Assembly (NCBI GenBank): GCA_044375275.1
Contig: JBILMZ010000115.1
Span: 1-11,000 of the forward strand
Direction of reading: 5' to 3'
Length of the DNA stretch: 11,000 nucleotides
Source: SZUA-430 sp044375275
GTDB lineage: Bacteria > Pseudomonadota > Alphaproteobacteria > Micropepsales > Micropepsaceae
This document shows positions 1-6,004 of the stretch, piece by piece. Position numbers and translations under genes: made by a program. Each line of letters starts with the position of its first letter. Within the stretch, counting starts at the first letter, position 1. Below the pieces are notes generated by a model. It did no database searches and had not been told where the DNA came from. It was given only the letters and a program-made list of their open reading frames with translations.

Positions 1-172
1 TCACGCGCTCCGCGAAATCTTCCTGGGTGATTGCCCCCTTCGTGATGGGGTGTCCCGGAAAATCGGCCGGCCCCTCAATCCCGGCGGACAGCTTGCCATC
101 CATGGGCACGCATGCTGTCGCGCAGGCCAGTGCGAAAGCGATGGCTGCGGATGATGTCGTGTAGCGGTTCAT
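1..172 (-). CDS. Small exported protein or lipoprotein, N-terminal part (runs off the window)
   Basis: The frame opens with ATG at 172 and stays open for 57 codons to the window edge. The N-terminus, beginning MNRYTTSSAAIAFALACATAC, has one Arg, a hydrophobic Ala-rich core (about residues 8-20) and Cys at 17 and 21, so it reads as a signal peptide. Cys21, preceded by Ala-Thr-Ala, could be a lipidation site, but neither Cys has a canonical Leu-x-x-Cys lipobox. The mature part seen is Gly/Pro rich, with the segment GPADFPGHPITKGAITQEDF. I do not recognise the family. The gene starts 16 bp after the propionyl-CoA carboxylase beta stop codon, with a possible ribosome site (GGACGG) within that gap, so it is very likely cotranscribed with pccB. 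Small exported proteins of unknown function sit between pccB and pccA in some alphaproteobacteria, from memory; a pccA further left would fit but is outside the window. Confidence 0.7.
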   Translation of the reverse strand, partial: MNRYTTSSAAIAFALACATACVPMDGKLSAGIEGPADFPGHPITKGAITQEDFAERV

Positions 173-188
173 TGGTCTGATCCGTCCA

Positions 189-1721
189 TCAAAGAGGAAT
201 ATTGTCGTGTTTCTTCCACGGCATCTCGACGCGCTTGTTGCGCAACGAACGAAGGCCGCGCGCAATGCGGCGGCGCGTGCCGTGGGGCATGATGACTTCA
301 TCGAGATAGCCGCGCTGCGCCGCGACGAACGGATTGAGGAAGCGCTCCTCGTATTCCTTCGTGCGTTCGGCGATCTTTGCGGGATCATTGATGTCGGCAC
401 GGAAGATGATTTCAACAGCACCCTTGGCTCCCATCACCGCGATCTGCGCGGTGGGCCAGGCGTAGTTGATGTCCGCGCGCATGTGCTTGGAGGCCATGAC
501 GTCATAGGCGCCACCGAAGGCCTTGCGCGTGATGCAGGTGATCTTCGGCACCGTTGCTTCCGTGAAGGCGAAGAGCAGCTTGGCGCCATGCTTGATCAGG
601 CCGCCATATTCCTGCGCCGTACCCGGCAGGAAGCCCGGAACGTCAACGAAGGTGACCAGCGGGATGTTGAAACAGTCGCAGAAGCGCACGAAGCGTGCGG
701 CCTTGCGGCTGGCGTCGCTGTCGAGCACGCCAGCGAGCATCATTGGCTGGTTGGCCACGAAGCCGACCGTCGCGCCTTCGATGCGGCCGAAGCCCGTGAT
801 GATGTTCTTCGCGAAGTTTTCCTGGATCTCGAAGAAGTCGCCTTCATCGGCGACCTTCAGGATCAGTTCCTTCATGTCATAGGGCTTGTTCGGATTCGAC
901 GGGATGAGCGTGTCGAGCGAAATGTCATCCTTTTCGGCATCCTGGAAGCTCGGCCACGTCGGGGCCTGTTCACGGTTGGATGTCGGCAGGAAGTCGATCA
1001 GCCTGCGCATCTGCATCAGGCATTCGATGTCGTTGTCATAGGCGCCATCGGCAATCGATGACTTGGTCGTGTGGATCTTGGCGCCGCCGAGCTCTTCCGC
1101 CGAGACAACTTCGTTGGTCACGGTCTTCACGACATCCGGACCGGTCACGAACATGTAGGACGTGTCGCGCACCATGAAGATGAAGTCGGTCATGGCGGGC
1201 GAGTAGACGTCGCCACCGGCGCACGGTCCCATGATGATGCTGATCTGCGGAATGACGCCCGAGGAAAGGACGTTGTTGGCAAACACCTCGCCATACCCTG
1301 CCAGCGCGTCGACGCCTTCCTGGATGCGCGCGCCGCCGGCATCGAAGACGCCGATGACAGGCGCGCCATTGCGCAGCGCCATCTGCTGGATCTTGACGAT
1401 CTTCTGGGCGTGAGCCGCAGAGAGCGAACCGCCGAACACTGTGAAGTCCTTGACGAAGAGATAGACCAGACGGCCGTTGATCGTCCCCCAGCCCGTCACC
1501 ACACCGTCGCCTGGGATGCGGTTGGCCTCCATGCCGAAATCGGTCGAGCGATGTTCGACAAAGGTGTCGAACTCCTCGAACGAGCCCTCATCCAGAAGGA
1601 TATCGAGGCGCTCGCGCGCGGTCAGCTTCCCGCGAGCATGTTGGGCTTCAATTCTCTTCTCGCCGCCGCCCAGTTGGGCGGCCGCGCGACGCCGCTCAAG
1701 TTCGCGGATAATGTCGTGCAT
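189..1721 (-). CDS. pccB: Propionyl-CoA carboxylase beta subunit (carboxyltransferase)
   Basis: Transfers the carboxyl group from carboxybiotin (on the alpha subunit PccA) to propionyl-CoA, giving (S)-methylmalonyl-CoA; this is the cytoplasmic entry of odd-chain fatty acid, Val/Ile and propionate carbon into the methylmalonyl pathway. At 510 residues it has the usual length for the family, with both crotonase-fold halves. Visible motifs are DAGGARIQEGVDAL (127-140), the first oxyanion-hole region GPCAGGDVYSPA (165-176), FVDVPGFLPGTAQEYGG (358-374) and the second oxyanion loop FGGAYD (402-407). Asp407 corresponds to the Asp known from actinobacterial PccB to favour propionyl-CoA over acetyl-CoA, where acetyl-specific homologues carry Ile. 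ATG at 1721 is preceded by GGGGA at good spacing. A methylmalonyl-CoA decarboxylase alpha subunit is homologous, but no sodium-pump subunits are visible. A 113-bp gap separates it from atp12, so it may have its own promoter; I saw no convincing one. Confidence 0.93.
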   Translation of the reverse strand: MHDIIRELERRRAAAQLGGGEKRIEAQHARGKLTARERLDILLDEGSFEEFDTFVEHRSTDFGMEANRIPGDGVVTGWGTINGRLVYLFVKDFTVFGGSLSAAHAQKIVKIQQMALRNGAPVIGVFDAGGARIQEGVDALAGYGEVFANNVLSSGVIPQISIIMGPCAGGDVYSPAMTDFIFMVRDTSYMFVTGPDVVKTVTNEVVSAEELGGAKIHTTKSSIADGAYDNDIECLMQMRRLIDFLPTSNREQAPTWPSFQDAEKDDISLDTLIPSNPNKPYDMKELILKVADEGDFFEIQENFAKNIITGFGRIEGATVGFVANQPMMLAGVLDSDASRKAARFVRFCDCFNIPLVTFVDVPGFLPGTAQEYGGLIKHGAKLLFAFTEATVPKITCITRKAFGGAYDVMASKHMRADINYAWPTAQIAVMGAKGAVEIIFRADINDPAKIAERTKEYEERFLNPFVAAQRGYLDEVIMPHGTRRRIARGLRSLRNKRVEMPWKKHDNIPL

Positions 1722-1834
1722 CGATGTCGTCCCCAGCTGGCCCAGAGCGGGCCTGACTCAGTCGGCTTAATCTGCACAGATCAGCCCCCGGTGCAATGCG
1801 GGAATTCGCGGTTTTCCGGGATTGTCAGACGGAG

Positions 1835-2539
1835 TCAGCTGGCCAGCAAGTCAAGCAGGCGGCGCGCCAGCGCGAGTTCGGCGAGCCTGTTTTTCCTTAC
1901 GGTCTCTGCTTCTGCATCGCGTCCCCAGCGCTCGGCTTGATAGTCTTCATCCACGCAGGAGACCGCCAGCGCTTCCTCGTGGTTCATCAGCCGTCGCGCA
2001 AAGGCGAGACCCAGCACCGCTGATCCCGTGATGGTTACGGCGGGGTGCAGCGCCGCGATCGAGAACGAGTCGAGCGCGTCCATCGCCTTGCGCATCGTTT
2101 CGATGGCGGCCTGATCCTGTTCGACATGAACGATGCCCGATGCCACGCGCAGTTGGAGACCCAGTTCCTTGTTCGCCCAGTCCAGCCATGGGTTCCAGGT
2201 CGCATTCTGGCGCTCCACGAGTTCACGCGGCGCCTCGGCGCGGTAGCACAACAGGTCCGACCCCACGAAGCGCGACAGCTCGTCGAGGACTTCATTGCGC
2301 CTGTGCTCGATTCGGTCGATTGCCGTGTTGGCCGCGCGGGTGAGCGCCATGTTGGTCAGGTCCAGCCTGTGCCCCTGGATGCGCCACTCTTCGGCCATGG
2401 CCTGCGCGAGAGCGCGCGACGGAACTGCCTGACGGGCACCTGCCGGTGTCTTGAGAGGCCGATCGTCCAGCAAAACGCCGTACGGCGCCTCGTCCGTCAC
2501 CTTCACCACCGTGTAGAAGCGCTTAGGGCCTGCGGTCAT
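1835..2539 (-). CDS. ATP12-family F1-ATPase assembly chaperone
   Basis: ATP12 proteins bind the free F1-ATPase alpha subunit and hold it until it assembles with beta; in bacteria the family is essentially confined to alphaproteobacteria, consistent with the mitochondrial origin of the eukaryotic form. The 234-residue length fits. Recognisable family blocks are the N-terminal RFYTVVKV strand followed by LLDDRPLKTPAG, the central segment with DLLCYRAE and WNPWLDWA, and the C-terminal region with AVLGLAFA, EEALAVSCVDEDYQ and ERWGRDAEAE. ATG at 2539 is the only sensible start, since it leads straight into the conserved strand. No strong ribosome-binding site precedes it. It lies 25 bp downstream of the pseudouridine synthase gene and is probably translated from the same message. 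In Rhodobacteraceae I recall a HAD-family hydrolase gene between these two; none is present here. Confidence 0.9.
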   Translation of the reverse strand: MTAGPKRFYTVVKVTDEAPYGVLLDDRPLKTPAGARQAVPSRALAQAMAEEWRIQGHRLDLTNMALTRAANTAIDRIEHRRNEVLDELSRFVGSDLLCYRAEAPRELVERQNATWNPWLDWANKELGLQLRVASGIVHVEQDQAAIETMRKAMDALDSFSIAALHPAVTITGSAVLGLAFARRLMNHEEALAVSCVDEDYQAERWGRDAEAETVRKNRLAELALARRLLDLLAS

Positions 2540-2564
2540 GGCAATCGCTTAGATCAGGCCCATC

Positions 2565-3638
2565 TTACTTCGTGCGCTCTTTTCCACGGCGTGGGCGGAA
2601 GTTCTTGTCGTAGGGCTTCGGTTCCTTCTTGCGTGGCGCCGGCGCGCGATCTTCATGGAAGGGATCGCGCTTGTCGTTCTCGTCGAAGCCGAACATCTTC
2701 CAGACCTTGGCCATGTGCGGCGGCAGTGGCGCCGTGAGGTCAAGCCAGGTGCCGTTGGGATGCCGGATCCTGAGCGATCGCGCGTGCAGCATCAGCTTGT
2801 TCGGAATCTCGCCGTGCGTGCGCGAAGGCGCGCCGCCATACTTGCCGTCTCCGGATATCGGCGTGCCGATCGCCGCGCAATGCGCGCGCAGCTGGTGGGT
2901 GCGTCCGGTGAGCGGCATCAGGGCGAGCCACGCCATCGTGGTCGCCTCCTCCATCGTTTCGTACAGCGTGACGGCGGACTTCACGTCCTCTTCCTCGTCG
3001 CTGAAAGCCACGCGAACGCGCTCGCGTCCATCGTCGGCTGCGCTCTTGATCAGCGCGGCGTCAATCTTGCCTGCGCGGGGAATGGGGACACCGTAGGTGA
3101 GCGCCCAGTAGACCTTGCGCGTGTCGCGCGCCCGGAATGCCTGTGCGAGCGATGCGGCGGAACGTGCTGTTGCGGCGATGACAAGAACACCACTCGTGTC
3201 CCGGTCCAGCCGGTGTACCAGGCGCGGCCGGTCGTCGCCTTCCTGCATCAGGCCCGGCAGCAGTCCGTCAATGTGCCGCTCGGTTTTCGTGCCGCCCTGG
3301 ACAGCCAGTCCCGCCGGCTTGTTCAGGATGATCACTTCCTTGTCACGATGGAGGACGAGGCTGCGGATGAAGGCGCGGTCCTTGGCCGAAATCACGGGGA
3401 CGGGCTTGCGCTCCTTGACCTCCTCCGAGACGACGGGCAGAGGCGGTACGCGGACCTTCTCCCCCTTCACCACGCGGTGGCTCGCCTTCACGCGGGCGCC
3501 TTCCACGCGAACCTGTCCGGTGCGCAGGAGTTTCTCCAGCGCGCCATGGGACAGTTGCGGATAGTGGCGCGAGAACCAGCGATCGAGGCGGATGCCGTCC
3601 TCGTCTGTCTTGATCGTTCTCATGATAACGTTGCTCAT
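2565..3638 (-). CDS. rluC: RluA-family 23S rRNA pseudouridine synthase (RluC-like)
   Basis: Isomerises uridines to pseudouridine in RNA; RluC-type enzymes act on 23S rRNA, but the exact target cannot be read from sequence. An S4 RNA-binding domain occupies about residues 14-66, followed by the catalytic domain (about 95-310). The active-site motif HRLDRDTSG is at 142-150, with Asp145 as the expected nucleophile; RTHQLRAH (246-253) is the second conserved block. After about residue 318 there is a highly basic, Pro-rich tail ending in RPRRGKERTK, longer than in E. coli RluC. The ATG at 3638 overlaps the crcB stop codon as ATGA, which suggests translational coupling. An in-frame ATG five codons later is possible but would lose the overlap. 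The symbol is by overall similarity; RluD or another RluA-family specificity is not excluded. Confidence 0.88.
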   Translation of the reverse strand: MSNVIMRTIKTDEDGIRLDRWFSRHYPQLSHGALEKLLRTGQVRVEGARVKASHRVVKGEKVRVPPLPVVSEEVKERKPVPVISAKDRAFIRSLVLHRDKEVIILNKPAGLAVQGGTKTERHIDGLLPGLMQEGDDRPRLVHRLDRDTSGVLVIAATARSAASLAQAFRARDTRKVYWALTYGVPIPRAGKIDAALIKSAADDGRERVRVAFSDEEEDVKSAVTLYETMEEATTMAWLALMPLTGRTHQLRAHCAAIGTPISGDGKYGGAPSRTHGEIPNKLMLHARSLRIRHPNGTWLDLTAPLPPHMAKVWKMFGFDENDKRDPFHEDRAPAPRKKEPKPYDKNFRPRRGKERTK

Positions 3639-4015
3639 GTGCTTGCCAACCTAACGAGGAAAAGTCCGGCAAACAGGGCGCCGACGGAACCAATGACGGA
3701 TGCTAAAACATAGGCCGATGCGTTCAACAACTCGCCCCGCTCGATCAGCAGGGCCGCGTCGAGCGAGAAGGCGGAGAAGGTGGTGAAACCGCCGAGGATC
3801 CCCGTGGTCAGGAATGCCCTCGTCTCGTGTGACATCTGCAGCGACTGCGCACCGAGTTCCGCGATCATGCCCATGGCGAGGCCGCCAAGCACGTTGACCA
3901 CGAGGATGCCCCACGGGAATTGTGTCCCCGTAAATTGCGTCACCCACGAGGACAGGAGGTATCTGCCCACGGCACCGATCGCGCCGCCTGCGCCTATCAC
4001 GAAAATCATCGACAT
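3635..4015 (-). CDS. crcB: Fluoride channel CrcB/FluC
   Basis: Dimeric dual-topology channel of the inner membrane that lets fluoride leave the cell. At 126 residues it has the normal family length, with four hydrophobic segments (about 1-22, 33-55, 66-90 and 98-122). Family signatures are GAGGAIGAVGRY near the N-terminus, VVNVLGG with Asn41, and TTGILGGFTTFSAFS in the third segment, where Phe80 and Phe83 form the Phe-box pair lining the fluoride path; the numbering matches the E. coli-type channels. I chose ATG at 4015 because an upstream in-frame ATG at 4111 would add a 32-residue Arg-rich leader overlapping the Nudix gene. ATG at 4009 (two codons later) is equally possible, and neither has a clear ribosome site. 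The gap to the Nudix stop is 31 bp and its own stop overlaps the rluC start. No fluoride-riboswitch-like sequence is visible upstream. Confidence 0.92.
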   Translation of the reverse strand: MSMIFVIGAGGAIGAVGRYLLSSWVTQFTGTQFPWGILVVNVLGGLAMGMIAELGAQSLQMSHETRAFLTTGILGGFTTFSAFSLDAALLIERGELLNASAYVLASVIGSVGALFAGLFLVRLAST

Positions 4016-4046
4016 GAGCCGGGTATGACATAACCGCGGCACGGGC

Positions 4047-4550
4047 TCAAAGCGGGATCTCCCGGGGTTCAGCGGTCCCTTGCCGCAGGACCGTCTCGAT
4101 CCAGTAACCAAGCCGCGGTGGAAACACGGTTTCTGCGGTGACCTTGAGCTCGCTCAGAGGCCACCATTTGTGTCGGCGCATGACCTGTTTCTCGACATCA
4201 GTCCAGGCCGTGGCGCCGAGGGCCGCAACGGGGCTGCGCACCAGGAAGAAGCGCTCCAGGGTCCGGGTGGGAACGCCCATGATGGTCAGCTCGTTGCTGC
4301 CGTGAAAGAGCTCAGGACCGATATCGTACCCCTGAATGCCGGTTTCCTCGTCCAGCTCGCGACGGAGGGCCGTGAGCACGTCCTCACCCTCTTCGACCGC
4401 CCCGCCGGGCGTTGCCCAGAAGATCCTCGGGGCTTCGGAAATGAAACCGGCCGGCAGGTGGAACTCGAACAGCAGGACCCGTTCTTGCGGATCCAGAAGG
4501 ATGGCGCGCGCTGTGCGACGGGTTGCATTGCCTGTCACATTTTCTCTCAT
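4047..4550 (-). CDS. Nudix hydrolase (substrate unknown)
   Basis: A 167-residue single-domain Nudix protein that should hydrolyse a nucleoside diphosphate linked to another group, using a divalent metal. The Nudix box fits the pattern G-x5-E-x7-REUxEExGU exactly over residues 50-72, with Gly50, Glu56, Arg64-Glu65, Glu68-Glu69 and Gly71-Ile72. The N-terminal RRTARAILLDPQERVLLFEF is a typical first strand pair. The sequence does not show whether the substrate is an oxidised nucleotide (MutT-like), ADP-sugar or other compound. ATG at 4550 is the only plausible start, as the family fold begins at once. There is no Shine-Dalgarno sequence at normal spacing; instead a GCCGGC stem-loop ends 8 bases before the ATG. 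It is the first gene after the 135-bp gap downstream of rarA and probably heads the crcB-rluC-atp12 unit. Confidence 0.85.
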   Translation of the reverse strand: MRENVTGNATRRTARAILLDPQERVLLFEFHLPAGFISEAPRIFWATPGGAVEEGEDVLTALRRELDEETGIQGYDIGPELFHGSNELTIMGVPTRTLERFFLVRSPVAALGATAWTDVEKQVMRRHKWWPLSELKVTAETVFPPRLGYWIETVLRQGTAEPREIPL

Positions 4551-4557
4551 GAGTTGC

Positions 4558-4576
4558 GCCGGCTTCTAGTGCCGGC
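4558..4576. other. GCCGGC stem-loop in the Nudix gene leader
   Basis: Two GCCGGC hexamers (4558-4563 and 4571-4576) flank a 7-base loop. Because GCCGGC is its own reverse complement, the repeat is both direct and inverted, and a 6-bp all-GC stem can form on either strand. On the minus strand the stem occupies the place where a ribosome-binding site would be expected. On the plus strand it is followed by TTTT and resembles a short intrinsic terminator for antisense transcription. Which role, if any, it has is inference. Confidence 0.45.
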
Positions 4577-4634
4577 TTTTGGGGTGTTTCACAAAGCGGA
4601 GACAGCGCTGAACCGACGAGCAGCGTTTCATGTG

Positions 4635-4649
4635 GAACGGAGCGTGAAC
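4635..4649. promoter_or_regulatory. Putative LexA (SOS) operator, GAAC-N7-GAAC
   Basis: GAAC at 4635-4638 and GAAC at 4646-4649 are separated by exactly seven bases; read on the minus strand it is GTTC-N7-GTTC. This direct-repeat pattern is the LexA-binding motif described for alphaproteobacteria such as Rhodobacter and Caulobacter. It lies in the non-coding gap, 85-99 bp upstream of the Nudix start codon, where an operator could act. The spacer (GGAGCGT) is GC-rich, unlike the AT-rich spacers of many characterised sites, which lowers confidence. The motif has only eight fixed bases, so chance is possible. Confidence 0.35.
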
Positions 4650-4650
4650 T

Positions 4651-4659
4651 TTATCCACA
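4651..4659 (+). promoter_or_regulatory. Perfect DnaA box
   Basis: TTATCCACA matches the high-affinity DnaA box consensus at all nine positions. It sits in the gap between rarA and the Nudix gene, one base from the putative LexA operator. There is no cluster of further boxes or an AT-rich unwinding segment, so this is not an origin. If functional it would be a single regulatory or DnaA-titration site. A poorer inverted match (TGTGGA at 4631-4636) lies nearby. Confidence 0.45.
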
Positions 4660-4685
4660 GGGCATTCCCTCCGTTTCTGTTCGCC

Positions 4686-5984
4686 TCAGGACTTGCGACG
4701 TAGTTCCGTCCAGCGCTCGAGGCGCTCGAGGATCCGAGCCTCATAACCGTTTCCGCGGGGCTGATAAAAAGTCTCCTCCTTCATTTCATCCGGGAAGAAG
4801 CGCTGGCTTGAGACACCGGTTTCGGTGTCCGGTTCGTAGACATAGTTCTTCCCGTAGCCGAGATCCTTCATCATGCGCGTCGGTGCATTCAGGATGTTCA
4901 TGGGCGGGTTCAGCGAACCGGAAGCCGCTGCTGAGGCTTGCGCGCGCTTGAAGGCACTGTAGGCCGCGTTGGATTTGGGTGCCGTCGCGATGTAGACGAC
5001 AGCCTGCGCGATCGCCAACTCGCCTTCGGGGGCGCCGAGAAAGTCGAAGGCGTCCTTCGCTGCCAGGGCCTGCACGACGGCCTGCGGGTCCGCGAGCCCC
5101 ACATCCTCGATGGCCATGCGAACAACACGGCGGGCGATGTACAGCGGATCCTCGCCGCCGGCCAGCATGCGCGCGAGCCAGTAGAGTGCTGCATCCGGAT
5201 CGGAACCGCGGACGGACTTGTGCAGGGCGCTGACAAGGTTGTAATGCCCTTCCCTGCCCTTGTCGTAGATCGGCGCGCGGCGCTGAACGGTTCGCATCAG
5301 TTCCGCAGGCGACAGAGGTGTTGTCGTCTTGAGCGCCAGGACCTCTTCGGCGAGGTTCAGCAGGAAGCGGCCATCGCCATCGGCCATGGCTTTCAGCGCG
5401 GTTCGCGCCTCGGGGTCAAGTGGCAATGGGTGCCCAGTCAGAGCTTCAGCGCGTGCGAGAAGCTTCTCCAGATGATCGGCCGTCAGCCTGTTGAGCACCA
5501 TCACCTGTGCGCGCGAAAGGACAGCAGCGTTCAGTTCGAAGCTCGGGTTTTCGGTCGTCGCGCCAACGAGGACGACCGTGCCGTCTTCCATGACCGGCAG
5601 GAACGAGTCCTGCTGCGCGCGATTGAAGCGATGGATCTCGTCGACAAAGAGCAGCGTCGCCTTGCCCTGCGCGCGGCGGGCCCTGGCCATGTCGAAGACC
5701 TTCCGCAGTTCGGCCACGCCGGAGAAGATCGCCGAAATCTGTTCGAAGTGCAGGCCGAGTCCGTGACTCAGCAGGCGCGCGACTGTCGTCTTGCCCGTGC
5801 CCGGCGGGCCCCACAGGATCATGGATGACAGCCGGCGTGCGGCGATCATCCGGCCAATGGGACCGTCGGATCCGATGAGATGGTCCTGCCCGACCACGTC
5901 GGACAGGGACTTGGGCCTCAGGCGATCGGCCAGGGGCCTCGGGCCTGCGTTGTCTTCAAGACCGGCAGCTTCGAACAGGGACAT
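4686..5984 (-). CDS. rarA: Replication-associated recombination protein A (MgsA/RarA AAA+ ATPase)
   Basis: A clamp-loader-like AAA+ ATPase that acts at stalled replication forks and single-stranded DNA ends, working with RecA, SSB and the replisome in the cytoplasm. The 432-residue length fits the family. Residues 59-66 are the Walker A motif GPPGTGKT, 111-116 (LLFVDE) Walker B followed by IHRFN, 141-149 (GATTENPSF) sensor 1, Ser157-Arg158 the arginine-finger region, and GDGRFLLNLAE (203-213) the sensor 2 region. The C-terminal tetramerisation region includes NILNAPTRMMKDLGYGK and the usual Tyr-rich end. The first codons, MSLFEAAG, and an AGGAT ribosome site upstream support ATG at 5984. It begins 20 bp after the DegP-type protease stop, so the two genes are probably cotranscribed. 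Confidence 0.95.
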   Translation of the reverse strand: MSLFEAAGLEDNAGPRPLADRLRPKSLSDVVGQDHLIGSDGPIGRMIAARRLSSMILWGPPGTGKTTVARLLSHGLGLHFEQISAIFSGVAELRKVFDMARARRAQGKATLLFVDEIHRFNRAQQDSFLPVMEDGTVVLVGATTENPSFELNAAVLSRAQVMVLNRLTADHLEKLLARAEALTGHPLPLDPEARTALKAMADGDGRFLLNLAEEVLALKTTTPLSPAELMRTVQRRAPIYDKGREGHYNLVSALHKSVRGSDPDAALYWLARMLAGGEDPLYIARRVVRMAIEDVGLADPQAVVQALAAKDAFDFLGAPEGELAIAQAVVYIATAPKSNAAYSAFKRAQASAAASGSLNPPMNILNAPTRMMKDLGYGKNYVYEPDTETGVSSQRFFPDEMKEETFYQPRGNGYEARILERLERWTELRRKS

Positions 5985-6004
5985 GCCCTATCCTAGCGCG
6001 ATCC

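Noticed and set aside
1753..1765. Short dyad GACT-C-AGTC, including a GACTC (GANTC methylation-type) site, upstream of pccB
   Set aside because: Four-base arms around one base are expected often by chance, and no promoter elements could be placed around it.
207..1940. Plus-strand open frames opposite pccB (284 and 289 codons)
   Set aside because: They are shadows of a clear carboxyltransferase gene, with no recognisable domain or plausible composition.
4016..4046. Fluoride riboswitch upstream of crcB
   Set aside because: The 31-bp gap is too short to hold one, and neither it nor the 4551-4685 gap shows the conserved riboswitch core by eye.
4016..4111. Upstream ATG (4111) for crcB
   Set aside because: It would add a 32-residue Arg-rich leader overlapping the Nudix gene, while ATG 4015 gives the normal 126-residue channel.
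4551..4685. Replication origin, suggested by the DnaA box
   Set aside because: There is only one good box, no AT-rich unwinding region and no dnaA, parAB or hemE-type neighbours.
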